NCBI GenBank assembly: GCA_964571765.1
Contig: CAZNDH010000018.1
Span: forward strand, 1-36,545
Reading direction: 5' to 3'
DNA: 36,545 nt
From: ZC4RG35 sp964571765
GTDB taxonomy: Bacteria > Actinomycetota > Acidimicrobiia > Spongiisociales > ZC4RG35
This document shows positions 1-8,006 of this stretch, piece after piece; position 1 is the first letter of the stretch, and each line of letters opens with the position of its first letter. The position numbers and the translations under genes were made by a program. The notes beneath the pieces are model-generated. The model searched no databases. It saw only the letters and a list, made by a program, of their open reading frames with translations, and had not been told where the DNA came from.

Positions 1-82
1 AGCGAACGGCGAAGACCCCGGCGGCAAAGGTTGCAGCAGACGAGGCCCCGGCATCCACGAGCCCGGGGGCAAATCGCCTCAT
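1..82 (-). CDS. Probable polysaccharide flippase / polytopic membrane protein, N-terminal fragment
   Basis: Only the first 27 codons are in the window. The ATG (82-80) overlaps the stop of the next glycosyltransferase gene as ATGA, so it is translationally coupled to it. The visible protein starts MRRFAPGLVDAGASS and continues into a hydrophobic stretch rich in Ala, Gly, Phe and Val. This resembles the first transmembrane helix of Wzx/MOP-type flippases, which often start with a 'DAG..S..TF' segment. The family call is inference from this short N-terminus and from position at the end of a glycosyltransferase operon. Another multi-span protein, such as a Wzy polymerase, is possible. Confidence 0.5.
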   Translation of the reverse strand, partial: MRRFAPGLVDAGASSAATFAAGVFAVR

Positions 83-1266
83 ATGGTCGTAGCCGCCATC
101 CTGTAGGCCGCAAGGACACCCTCTACAAAGCTACGACCGGGCCCGGCATCGGCGGGGACGGCGTGTCCGGCCACCTCCAACACGGCGGCGGCCAGTCCTC
201 GAGCAGTTGCCGCGGGCCATCGGGGAATGACCTTCCTCGAAGGAACCCCCGGCCAATAGTCGATCAACGCGGGTGGTCCCCCGTGGTCCAGACACACAAC
301 CGGTGTCCCCAGGGTCAGCGCCTCTCCAACCGTCACCGACGACTCCTCGTTGACCGCGGGGTGGATTAGGGCCGCGGCCCCGGCCACTGCTCGTAGTACC
401 GCCTTCCGGGGCACTTGCCCGTGGAACACCACGCGTTCGGCGATCGAACGACGGCGGGCGTATCGCTCCAGAGGGACCCGCTCCGGACCGTCTCCATAAA
501 CGTCGAGCACGAGATCCGTCTCGGTGAGGTACTGCATCATCCGCACCGCCAGCCGGGCACCCTTCCATCCCACGAGTCGACCGACGAAGGCGACCCTCGG
601 GAAACGAGCCACAGCCGGCGCGGCGGATACCGTGAGCGCCCCGACCAGGCCGTTGGGAAGGACACGACTACGCGTCTCGTCGATCACGCCAGCCAAGGTC
701 GCCGGATTCTGGAGTAGTACCACGGCGGCACCGATGACAGCCGCTCTCGAGCCGGTGACTCGGGCGACCACCGGGCGCAGCAGACGGCGCCCGATGTCGG
801 CTATCACCCCGCGCCACCCCAGGGTCGGCCAGAGGCGCAATGGGGCCACGAGCGAGCCACCTGTCGGACCCACCACCAGAGGCTTGTCCACACGAGCCGC
901 GCCAATCCTCGTCCAATGTGTGGCGAATGTGGCGTGGTGCACCAGGTCAAAATCGTTGTGGCGGTCGAGTTCGACAAGCAGCCCGACGACCCGCCGTTGC
1001 CAGACGTCATAGTAGATGTGGGTGCCGAGACGCCCCATCCGCCGTTTCATGCCGAGCCAACGCTCTCCGAGATCGAAACCGACCAGGCGCACCCGGGCAC
1101 CCAGCGGATGACCATTAAGGGCGCCCTCCAGCCGAGGCAGGTTGTTGGTCCTGGTCACCAACCAGACGTCGTGCTCTTCGGCCGCAGCCAGAACAGTGGC
1201 ATATCCCGCACCGGGCTCCGAGCCCTCGCCCACCTGACATGCGTATGCCACCATCAGGACACGCAT
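79..1266 (-). CDS. Glycosyltransferase family 4 (GT-B fold)
   Basis: This 395-residue protein should transfer a sugar from a nucleotide-sugar donor to a growing lipid-linked glycan on the cytoplasmic membrane face. The start MRVLMVAYACQVGEGSEPG is the usual GT4 first beta strand and glycine-rich loop. The C-terminal donor domain starts near VAFVGRLVGWKGA. The EX7E-type motif is in the segment NEESSVTVGEA, followed by the common 'LGTPVV' strand. I chose the ATG at 1266 because it follows a GAGG Shine-Dalgarno about 8 bases upstream and overlaps the preceding gene by 13 bases; the open frame extends further upstream but only as a shadow of that gene. Donor and acceptor cannot be read from the sequence. 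Confidence 0.85.
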   Translation of the reverse strand: MRVLMVAYACQVGEGSEPGAGYATVLAAAEEHDVWLVTRTNNLPRLEGALNGHPLGARVRLVGFDLGERWLGMKRRMGRLGTHIYYDVWQRRVVGLLVELDRHNDFDLVHHATFATHWTRIGAARVDKPLVVGPTGGSLVAPLRLWPTLGWRGVIADIGRRLLRPVVARVTGSRAAVIGAAVVLLQNPATLAGVIDETRSRVLPNGLVGALTVSAAPAVARFPRVAFVGRLVGWKGARLAVRMMQYLTETDLVLDVYGDGPERVPLERYARRRSIAERVVFHGQVPRKAVLRAVAGAAALIHPAVNEESSVTVGEALTLGTPVVCLDHGGPPALIDYWPGVPSRKVIPRWPAATARGLAAAVLEVAGHAVPADAGPGRSFVEGVLAAYRMAATTI

Positions 1267-2171
1267 CGGCCCAACCTCGCTGCCAGGGCTTCGACCATCT
1301 CCCTGGCCGCCTCGTCCGGCTCGCCCTCCACCATCACGTGGGGCCGGGGCAGGGCAGGCGCATCGCCCCCCCAGCTGACGAAGGCTCCGGGGCGAAACAC
1401 CACCGGCGAGACCCTGAGCGCGTACCACCAGGGGACCAACCCGACACTCGGTACTCTCCCCGAGCCGACGACGACCAGAACCCGGCCAAGCCGCCGTTCC
1501 AGTTCCTCGGCAAGATCGCGATCTGCGGCGTGTACCCAGCACCCGATGGGGTGAGCAAGACGGCCGGCCAAACGCCGCCAATCGCCCAAGGAACGTCCCA
1601 TGTCCAAGGGAGTCACCTGGTCGCCCTCGTGTGCAGCGCCGACGATATCGTCAGAACCGGTGATTTCCTTCGCCGCAGCAGTCAGGACCTCCCGAGGCAC
1701 GCGGCGAGCGGCCTTCAGTACCTCGGCGAGACGGTCGGGCTGGTCCTTTCCCCTCCGCTTCTGCCAGAGGTAGACCGACCTGGCTGCATCGTCAACCTCG
1801 GAATATCGGTCACCCGGTTTGGCACGATCAAGCAGCGCTCCCGATCTCAGCCGGTAACCGCTGGCTCCATCAGGGTCATGGAGCATGTCGAGCTGTACCC
1901 CTCCGCCGGCGTCGTCTGTGACCAGGAAAACCGTCGACGAACCTCCGACCGCGTACTGCCAGAGAACGATCGGGCTGAGGCCCAGTCGCTTCCATGGCCC
2001 TATCGCATCCGCGACGACGGTGGCCGGTGGCCTGCCGACCACAACATCGACGTCTGAGAAGCCCTCGTCGGCCATCAGCTTGTCCCCTCCGTGGAGCAAG
2101 GCAAAGTCGGCTCCCGATTCGACCAGGCCGTCCAGCGCGGCACGGGCCAGCTCGCCGCTAGAAGTCGCCAT
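1254..2171 (-). CDS. Nucleotidyltransferase-fold protein of unknown substrate
   Basis: I do not recognise a named family for this 305-residue protein. Near the N-terminus it has the hallmark pattern of the polymerase-beta-like nucleotidyltransferase superfamily, hG[G/S] then 9-13 residues then Dh[D/E]h: Gly28-Gly29 followed by Asp40-Val-Asp42 and a hydrophobic strand (SDVDVVVG). The remainder shows no membrane segment. It lies between a thymidylate-kinase-like gene (27-base gap upstream) and a GT4 gene (13-base overlap downstream), so it is probably made with both. A role in nucleotide-sugar or sugar-phosphate chemistry for the surface glycan is inference from context. A catalytically inactive NTase fold is also possible, since I could not place the third acidic residue with certainty. 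The ATG start lacks a clear Shine-Dalgarno. Confidence 0.6.
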   Translation of the reverse strand: MATSSGELARAALDGLVESGADFALLHGGDKLMADEGFSDVDVVVGRPPATVVADAIGPWKRLGLSPIVLWQYAVGGSSTVFLVTDDAGGGVQLDMLHDPDGASGYRLRSGALLDRAKPGDRYSEVDDAARSVYLWQKRRGKDQPDRLAEVLKAARRVPREVLTAAAKEITGSDDIVGAAHEGDQVTPLDMGRSLGDWRRLAGRLAHPIGCWVHAADRDLAEELERRLGRVLVVVGSGRVPSVGLVPWWYALRVSPVVFRPGAFVSWGGDAPALPRPHVMVEGEPDEAAREMVEALAARLGRCVS

Positions 2172-2198
2172 GTCGCATCGGGCGCGAGGTAGATCGCA

Positions 2199-2819
2199 TC
2201 AGGAAGGCACCGAAGCAAGGATTGTGCCTGCCACGCTCGATGCCTCCCGAGTGGCGTCCACCGACAGAAAGCGGCGTGAGGGAAGGGAGCGAACCAGGGA
2301 GATCTCCTCCTCGATTTGCGTTGCGCTCAGCTCCTGCTTCCTGGACATGACAACGGAGACGGGAGCTTCGAGCGACACCAAGAGGTCGGGCCGAGGCATC
2401 CATGAAACGAGGAGACGTGCAGCCCATCGCGGGCCATGAAAGCCGAGCGCCGTCGGCTGCAGCACATAGCCATAACCCCACCTGTCTCCCACTACGAGGC
2501 ATCCCCGACGCACCGCAGGCCGGATCCTGACCAGGTAGCCGAGCCAGAACGAGAAGAATGAATAGGTGAGGCGAGCCACACCCATCACCAATGAGCCGTC
2601 GGAGTGCGCCTTGTTCCGAAAGGCGACGTCTGTGCGCTCTGGCGCCTGCTCCAATCGAGACCAGAATGGTGGTCGAAAATGGACATAGCCGGTACAACCT
2701 CCGCGCCGCCGGATCATCTCGGTGGCCACGGTGGTCTTTCCCACTCCATCGGGCCCAACCAGGACAACGAAGGCGCCGCCGACCGCTGATGAATCCTGCT
2801 TCTTGTTCAGGCGCCCCAC
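2199..2819 (-). CDS. Thymidylate-kinase-like P-loop kinase
   Basis: From the chosen GTG the protein is 206 residues, the normal size of dTMP kinase. The Walker A motif GPDGVGKTT is at residues 22-30. A DRW motif at 112-114 (GDRWGYGY) stands where Tmk has DRY, and the conserved strand DLLVSLEAP (145-153) precedes an SRK segment that may be the short lid. The GTG at 2819 has GAGG six bases upstream. Longer ATG starts at 2861 and 2882 exist but would add about 14-21 atypical residues and run into the divergent glycosyltransferase gene. A housekeeping tmk would not be expected at the head of a polysaccharide operon, so it more likely phosphorylates a sugar, lipid or nucleotide for the glycan; that is inference. 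It is followed at once by an NTase-fold gene. Confidence 0.65.
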   Translation of the reverse strand: MGRLNKKQDSSAVGGAFVVLVGPDGVGKTTVATEMIRRRGGCTGYVHFRPPFWSRLEQAPERTDVAFRNKAHSDGSLVMGVARLTYSFFSFWLGYLVRIRPAVRRGCLVVGDRWGYGYVLQPTALGFHGPRWAARLLVSWMPRPDLLVSLEAPVSVVMSRKQELSATQIEEEISLVRSLPSRRFLSVDATREASSVAGTILASVPS

Positions 2820-2880
2820 CCGATACCTCGACTGTCGACGGGAACCAACGTAGGAACCCATGCAACCAGGCCGGGCCCCC

Positions 2881-4023
2881 ATGGTGAGGATTCTCCATAC
2901 CCACACCAGATACCGTCAACTCGGAGGTGAAGACCGGGTGGTCGATGCCGAGCGCGAATTGCTCCAGACCGCGGGCCATACCGTGGTCCCTGTCGACTTC
3001 GAGAACTCCGACAGCTCACCTATCGCCGGGGCACAGCTCGTCGCTTCGCCATGGAACCTGAGGTCGGCCCTCACCATGCGGGAAATCGCCCAGAGCACGT
3101 CCCCCACCGTGGCTCACATTCACAACACATGGTTCGCGGCCTCCCCGTCCATCATTCGAACGTTGGACCGTTCAGGTGTACCCGTTGTCATGACCCTCCA
3201 CAATTACCGGATGACCTGCATCGCCGCCACCCTGAGCAGGGACGGGAGACCCTGCGAGCTGTGTGTCGGAAACAACCCCTGGCCAGGTGTCCGATACCAG
3301 TGCTATCGGGGGAGTCTGCTCGCATCGCTGATCGCGACCTCTGCACGAGCATCGACCGGGGCGGCTCTCGAGAGTGTCGACCGCTTCGTCGCCCTGACCC
3401 CCTTCGCAAGCGACATCTATGTCAGGGCGGGCCTCGACCCTGCTCGGATCGAGGTCGTGCCCAATTTCACCGTGGACCCCGGGCCGCGCCGGCTGCCTCC
3501 TTCGGCGAGTGACACCATCCTCTTCGTCGGGCGGCTCGCTCAGGAGAAGGGAATCGACCTCTTCCTCGAGGCATGGGGGAAAGCCGCGCCGCCCATGAGA
3601 CTGCAGGTGATAGGGGAGGGCCCGCTGGCCTCCCAGCTGAAGGCGCTCTACCCCACCGTGGAGTTTCTCGGACAACTGAGCGGTGAGGAGGTCGGACAGA
3701 AGATGCTCTCATCACGCGCACTCATGTTTCCCTCCCAATGGTATGAAGGCCAGAGCATGGTGGTGCTCGAAGCCATGGCTGCCGGCCTCCCGGTGATGGC
3801 CTCGTCCTGGCCGCCGGTGGGTCAGACACTGGGGGGTCTCGATTCGGACTGGCTGGTCTCACCGCATGATCAGGAGGCATGGGCAAACCGGCTCCAACTG
3901 CTCGAGGAAGGGTCCGCGGTAGACGAGGCAAGCTCCTCGCTTCGACGCCAGTATGAGTCGGTGCACACCCCGGCTCAGGCAGTGGTGCGGCTCACCAAGC
4001 TCTACCAGGGCGTCGTCACTTGA
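2881..4023 (+). CDS. Glycosyltransferase family 4 (GT-B fold)
   Basis: This is a cytoplasmic or membrane-associated glycosyltransferase of 380 residues. The start MVRILHTHTRYRQLGGEDRV is typical of GT4 enzymes of capsule and exopolysaccharide loci. Further motifs are GVPVVMTLHNYR, the donor-domain start DTILFVGRLAQEKG, and the EX7E motif in WYEGQSMVVLEAMAAGLP. The ATG at 2881 was preferred because it gives the canonical N-terminal strand; an upstream ATG at 2860 would add seven unrelated residues. It diverges from the kinase-like gene across about 60 bases, which must hold both promoters, though I see no convincing -35/-10 pair there. The downstream membrane glycosyltransferase starts inside its stop codon. 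Confidence 0.85.
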   Translation: MVRILHTHTRYRQLGGEDRVVDAERELLQTAGHTVVPVDFENSDSSPIAGAQLVASPWNLRSALTMREIAQSTSPTVAHIHNTWFAASPSIIRTLDRSGVPVVMTLHNYRMTCIAATLSRDGRPCELCVGNNPWPGVRYQCYRGSLLASLIATSARASTGAALESVDRFVALTPFASDIYVRAGLDPARIEVVPNFTVDPGPRRLPPSASDTILFVGRLAQEKGIDLFLEAWGKAAPPMRLQVIGEGPLASQLKALYPTVEFLGQLSGEEVGQKMLSSRALMFPSQWYEGQSMVVLEAMAAGLPVMASSWPPVGQTLGGLDSDWLVSPHDQEAWANRLQLLEEGSAVDEASSSLRRQYESVHTPAQAVVRLTKLYQGVVT

Positions 4024-5411
4024 AAAGCCCTGACGCCCGTTCGCACCCTACTTCAGTGACAGGATGGCCCACTGATCTCCTGCGATGGGCGCCGCTGTTG
4101 ATCCTGGCCGCCGGGCTCGTCCTACGATTGGTCGGGCTCGGATCCAAGAGTCTCTGGGGCGATGAGGCGTTCAGCTGGCACCTGGCTCTAGATGAGTGGC
4201 CGAACCTGTGGAACGGTGGGGGCAACGACCCACACCACCCCCCCCTCTACTACGCGGTACTCCACCTGGTCATCCCTCTGAGTGCCGGCGAGGGGGCCCT
4301 ACGGATCCCGTCGGCATTGGCATCCACGGCAACCATCGGCCTCACCTTCCTTGCAGCTCAGCGGCTGTCGAACAGCAAGGTGGCATTGGTGGCGGCCATG
4401 CTGGTCGCCTTCTCGCCACTGGACGTCTGGTATGCACAAGATGCGCGCCAGGCAGCACTTGCCACCTGCCTGGTGGCCCTTGCCGCTTATGGTCTGACCC
4501 GACGGGACAAAGCGGGCTGGGCGATCGCCACCGCAGGTCTGACACTGGGACTGTTCACCTATTACGTGGTCGCCGTAGCCTGGATGGCGATTCTTGGTGT
4601 GATCCTCGCCCTCGATGAGTCGAAGGCGTTCATCAAGGGGTGGCTGGTCGCCACCATGGTCGCTCTAGCGGTGTTCGTGCCCCTTCAGGGGGCACACTTC
4701 GTCCATGGCTACTTCGACCTCCAGGATGCTGTCGCCGGTTCGAACTCTGGCATTCTGATAGGAGCGGTCGGTTCCCCCTACGTGATTCTCGTCCTCACCG
4801 CGGCTGCCGGCTACGTAGGAGCCGTGATCCTCCGCACAGTATTTCGTCGGAACCGGTTCTTGGCGGCAGGTCTCGTCCTGGTGGCATTCGGCGCCATCAC
4901 GCTCTTCGCCCCCGTACCACGCCTCTACAGCCTGAAGCGGATCGCCGTGGTCGCCTGGCCACTGATCCTGGTCCTCGTCGCCGTGGCAATCTGGCACTGG
5001 CTGCCCGGCAGGTTCCGAAAGGCGTCGGTAGTGGTTGCCCTAGCCGTCTCGCTGGCCGCCTCCCTCGTCAGCCTTTCCATCGAGAAGGACGACTGGCGTG
5101 GCGGGGTCGCTGCCATCAATCGGCATGCTGCCCATGATGACACGACGTGGGTGGTCGTCTATTCAGGCAACTGGGCGGTGGCGCCCTACCGCTATTACGA
5201 CCTGAGAACGCCCCTGGTCCACGAGGCCGATCCTGCCAACTATCCGTCATTGGCGGATTCGGTGCCAGGGGACCTGTGGATCGTCGCGTCCAGGACTCCA
5301 CGAGATCCGGTGCCGTCTTCAGGACCCGAGGCCTGGCTGGATGAGAATTGGCTCCTGGCCGAGACCCACGATCTGCACCGACTGGCGGTGCGCCGCTACA
5401 GCCCTCCTTGA
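4020..5411 (+). CDS. Polytopic membrane glycosyltransferase, ArnT/PMT (GT39/GT83)-like
   Basis: This 463-residue protein has roughly ten or more hydrophobic helices, from about residue 23 to 350, and a soluble C-terminal tail. The first extracytoplasmic loop contains SLWGDEAFSWHLAL, the Asp-Glu motif shared by PMT/ArnT GT-C enzymes that use polyprenyl-phosphate sugars outside the membrane. The HPPLYY motif of this superfamily also follows (residues about 72-77). It probably adds a sugar to the exported glycan, a lipid or a protein. The start is a TTG (4020) overlapping the previous TGA; a GTG at 4056 is the alternative. Its 3' end overlaps the convergent GT26 gene by 16 bases. Confidence 0.75.
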   Translation: MKSPDARSHPTSVTGWPTDLLRWAPLLILAAGLVLRLVGLGSKSLWGDEAFSWHLALDEWPNLWNGGGNDPHHPPLYYAVLHLVIPLSAGEGALRIPSALASTATIGLTFLAAQRLSNSKVALVAAMLVAFSPLDVWYAQDARQAALATCLVALAAYGLTRRDKAGWAIATAGLTLGLFTYYVVAVAWMAILGVILALDESKAFIKGWLVATMVALAVFVPLQGAHFVHGYFDLQDAVAGSNSGILIGAVGSPYVILVLTAAAGYVGAVILRTVFRRNRFLAAGLVLVAFGAITLFAPVPRLYSLKRIAVVAWPLILVLVAVAIWHWLPGRFRKASVVVALAVSLAASLVSLSIEKDDWRGGVAAINRHAAHDDTTWVVVYSGNWAVAPYRYYDLRTPLVHEADPANYPSLADSVPGDLWIVASRTPRDPVPSSGPEAWLDENWLLAETHDLHRLAVRRYSPP

Positions 5412-6217
5412 GATCGGATGGGTGCCTGCGGGCCTACGGTCACCACCTTCGGTCCCCGAACCGCCACCCGGCCGAGGAAAGAAGGCACGATTCTGAAGTA
5501 TCTGCGCCACAGCCGCCTCGGCTCCACCGCCAATCGGAACAGCCACTCCAAACCGGAGCGCTGCATCCATCGCGGCGCCTGCCGCAGGTTTCCGGCATGG
5601 ATGTCGAAGGCGGCACCGACCCCGATCACCACAGGAGCACCGAGAAGGGGCCGGAACCTGGACATCCACCTCTCCTGCTTCGGGGTGGAGAGCCCCACCC
5701 AGACGATGTCCGCACCAGACTGGTTGATCATCTCGGCCGTGGCGCGGGCTTCGTCCTCAGCCAGGTCGCGGTATGGCGGGGAGTGGGTGCCGGCCACGAC
5801 GAGCCCGGGGAACCGCGCCTCCAGCCTGACGGCCAGGGTCTCGGCTATTCCGGGCCCGGCGCCATAGAAGAAGTGTCGCCACCCTGGTTCCACCGAAGCC
5901 TTGCACACCTCCAGCATCAAATCGGGGCCATATACCCGGCTCATCGTGGGAACTCCCGCCAACCTGCCGCACCATACGAGAGGCATCCCATCGGGCGTAG
6001 TCATCCCCGATCGGTTGTGGATCTCCCTGAGCTCGGAGTCCTTTTGGGACTCCATGACACCGTGCACGCCGGTGACACACACGTAGTGGCGGTCGCCGAC
6101 GGATATCCAGTGGCGGACGGCGTCGACTGCCTGAGGGAGGTTGATGGCGCTGACCCTCACCCCCAGGACATCGACCCGGGTGGTCAGACCCGCGTCTGGA
6201 TCTGCTTTTCGATCCAT
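5396..6217 (-). CDS. WecG/TagA/CpsF family glycosyltransferase (GT26)
   Basis: Enzymes of this family transfer N-acetylmannosamine (TagA) or N-acetylmannosaminuronate (WecG) to a polyprenyl-diphosphate-linked GlcNAc. The 273-residue protein shows the family blocks in order: INLPQAVDAV, VTGVHGVMES, TTPDGMPLVW with the catalytic Asp at residue 76, FFYGAGPG, VWVGLSTPKQERWM, and the basic C-terminal stretch EPRRLWRRYFRIVPSFL that sits at the membrane. I chose the ATG at 6217, inside the end of the upstream epimerase gene (34-base overlap); an extra 16-residue extension is possible. Because a WbpI-like epimerase in the next operon should make a UDP-ManNAc-type uronate, that sugar is the obvious candidate donor; this is inference. 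Confidence 0.85.
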   Translation of the reverse strand: MDRKADPDAGLTTRVDVLGVRVSAINLPQAVDAVRHWISVGDRHYVCVTGVHGVMESQKDSELREIHNRSGMTTPDGMPLVWCGRLAGVPTMSRVYGPDLMLEVCKASVEPGWRHFFYGAGPGIAETLAVRLEARFPGLVVAGTHSPPYRDLAEDEARATAEMINQSGADIVWVGLSTPKQERWMSRFRPLLGAPVVIGVGAAFDIHAGNLRQAPRWMQRSGLEWLFRLAVEPRRLWRRYFRIVPSFLGRVAVRGPKVVTVGPQAPIRSQGGL

Positions 6218-7143
6218 CGGTAGGTTTGGGCCAACCCGTCCTCGAGCGAGGTGGATGGCTCCCATCCCAGTACCTCTCGGAGCAGAGTGTTGTCCGAGTT
6301 GCGGCCGCGGACCCCCTGTGGGCCGTCGATGTGCTTCAGTGTCAAACCGGTCTTGCCCGAGATCCCGATCACGATCCGGGCCAGCTCGTTGATCGACACC
6401 ATGTGGTCGGTTCCCAGGTTTATCGGATCCGCAAACGAGGACTCCATCAGCCGGTAGATCCCTTCCACGCAGTCGTCGATGTAGCAGAAGGACCGGGTCT
6501 GCTCGCCATCGCCCCAGACTTCGATCTCGCCGCCGTCATCGGCGAGGGCCACCTTGCGACAGAGCGCCGCCGGCACCTTCTCCCGTCCTCCGTCGTAGGT
6601 GCCGTATGGCCCATAGACGTTGTGGAAGCGGACCACCCTGGTGTCCATGCCGTAGTCGTCCCGGTAGTACTCGGCCAGCTTCTCCGAGATCAACTTCTCC
6701 CATCCATAGGAGTCCTGCGGCATCGCCGGGTAAGCATCGCTCTCTTTGAGAGGCATCACCTCGGCGTCCGTCTGAAGATGCTCCGGGTACACACAAGCCG
6801 ACGACGAGTAGAGATACCGCCGAACACCCGAAGTCCGGGCGGCCTCGATCGTGTTCAGATTTATCAGAGCGTTGTTGTAGAGGATCGAGGCATAGTTGGA
6901 AGAGATGAATCCCATTCCACCCATGTCGGCAGCGAGCGCATAGACCTGGTCGACACCGCTAGTGGCGCCTAGAGCAGCGCTCGCATCTCGAAGGTCCAGG
7001 ACATCGAACTCATCCGCATCGGAGTCGGTGAACTCCGGCCGCTTGATATCGACACCCCGAACCCAGAATCCCCTCTGCTTCAAGTATGTCACCAGATGGT
7101 GCCCGATGAATCCCCCGGCACCGGTGACCAGAACCCGTTCCAA
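6184..7143 (-). CDS. GDP-mannose 3,5-epimerase family NAD-dependent epimerase
   Basis: This 319-residue extended SDR protein has the NAD motif GAGGFIG (residues 8-14) and the Tyr146-Lys150 pair (YGWEK). It shares signature blocks with plant GDP-mannose 3,5-epimerase: AADMGGMGFI (71-80), SSACVYPE, KESDAYPAMPQDSYG, GGREKVPAALCRK, GDGEQTRSF and GPQGVRGRNSDN. The catalytic Cys and Lys of the plant enzyme have exact counterparts, Cys117 and Lys189, at the same spacing from the Tyr. The product would be GDP-L-galactose or GDP-L-gulose from GDP-D-mannose. The start is TTG at 7143 with a strong GGGAGGG Shine-Dalgarno four bases upstream. It is the first gene of a two-gene operon with the GT26 transferase. 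Confidence 0.85.
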   Translation of the reverse strand: MERVLVTGAGGFIGHHLVTYLKQRGFWVRGVDIKRPEFTDSDADEFDVLDLRDASAALGATSGVDQVYALAADMGGMGFISSNYASILYNNALINLNTIEAARTSGVRRYLYSSSACVYPEHLQTDAEVMPLKESDAYPAMPQDSYGWEKLISEKLAEYYRDDYGMDTRVVRFHNVYGPYGTYDGGREKVPAALCRKVALADDGGEIEVWGDGEQTRSFCYIDDCVEGIYRLMESSFADPINLGTDHMVSINELARIVIGISGKTGLTLKHIDGPQGVRGRNSDNTLLREVLGWEPSTSLEDGLAQTYRWIEKQIQTRV

Positions 7144-7285
7144 TCGACCCTCCCTTTCCCACTCTCGTCCAATTCAGAGGCTAGCGCATCCCGGCCGCTG
7201 TGACTACGGGCAGTGGTCAAGTCGCGATAAGTAACCGAGAAGTCATCATTGCGCCACCACTGTCGGTGATGGTAATGTCCTTGGA

Positions 7286-7301
7286 CCGATCGGTTGATCG
7301 G
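7286..7301. promoter_or_regulatory. Inverted repeat in the divergent promoter region
   Basis: The 182-base spacer between the epimerase gene (minus) and the sugar transferase gene (plus) must carry both promoters. It contains a perfect 6+6 inverted repeat, CCGATC (7286-7291) and GATCGG (7296-7301), with a GGTT centre, 25 bases before the plus-strand ATG. An imperfect promoter-like pair (TTGCGC, then GGTAAT 16 bases on) ends just upstream of it. A repressor or activator site is possible, but CCGATC is common in GC-rich DNA. Confidence 0.3.
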
Positions 7302-7325
7302 CGGGGCAATTAGGGAGCTGGGGGA

Positions 7326-8006
7326 ATGACGACTCAAGGTGGCGGGCCATCGCTATCCGGATCATCCAATGGTCGGACGCGTCATGACGCGACTGTCGTG
7401 CCCAAGAGCACCTATACCCGTATCGTGAAACCCGCGCTGGACCGGGTTCTCGGATTCGCGCTCCTCGTGGTCACCAGCCCGATCATCCTCATCGCCGGGC
7501 TTCTCGTCTTCTTCGCCCTGGGGAGGCCGATCTTCTACTCCCAAGAGCGGGTGGGGCTCAACGGGAAACACTTCCGGCTCTACAAGCTACGCACCATGCT
7601 CCCCGACCGCCGGACGGCCAAGACCGGCTACCGAGGTGAGGAGCGTCGTGTCACCCACAAGTCACTCAACGACCCCCGAGTCGGTCGGGTCGGGGGTTTT
7701 CTGCGGGCGACGCGCATCGACGAGCTCCCCCAGTTCTGGAACGTGGTCAGGGGGGACATGAGTCTGGTCGGTCCCCGCCCCGAGCTGCCTGACATCGTCC
7801 AGTACTACGAGCCATGGCAGCATCAGCGTCACCTGGTCAAGCCGGGCGTGACCGGACCGTGGCAGATCTCGCCGCGGAACGGGAAGCTGATGCACGAGTG
7901 CACCGAGATGGACCTGGACTACCTGCGCCAGGTCAGCCTGTTTCAGGATCTGCGCATCCTGGCCCGTACCCCAACCGCGATGCTGGGCAACCGCAGGGGC
8001 TACTGA
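7326..8006 (+). CDS. Initiating polyprenyl-phosphate sugar phosphotransferase (PglC/WbaP family)
   Basis: This enzyme moves a sugar phosphate from a UDP-sugar to undecaprenyl phosphate, the first step of repeat-unit assembly at the inner membrane face. It is a 226-residue monotopic type, with a single hydrophobic segment at about 41-65 (a re-entrant helix in the family). The catalytic Asp-Glu dyad is at 132-133 (RIDELPQFWNVV), followed by GDMSLVGPRPELP. The N-terminal 30 residues are hydrophilic and variable. The ATG is preceded by GGGAG. It heads a seven-gene operon whose next four genes make an unusual di-N-acetylated uronic acid nucleotide sugar, so it probably starts that glycan, although the sugar it transfers cannot be read from sequence. 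Confidence 0.9.
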   Translation: MTTQGGGPSLSGSSNGRTRHDATVVPKSTYTRIVKPALDRVLGFALLVVTSPIILIAGLLVFFALGRPIFYSQERVGLNGKHFRLYKLRTMLPDRRTAKTGYRGEERRVTHKSLNDPRVGRVGGFLRATRIDELPQFWNVVRGDMSLVGPRPELPDIVQYYEPWQHQRHLVKPGVTGPWQISPRNGKLMHECTEMDLDYLRQVSLFQDLRILARTPTAMLGNRRGY

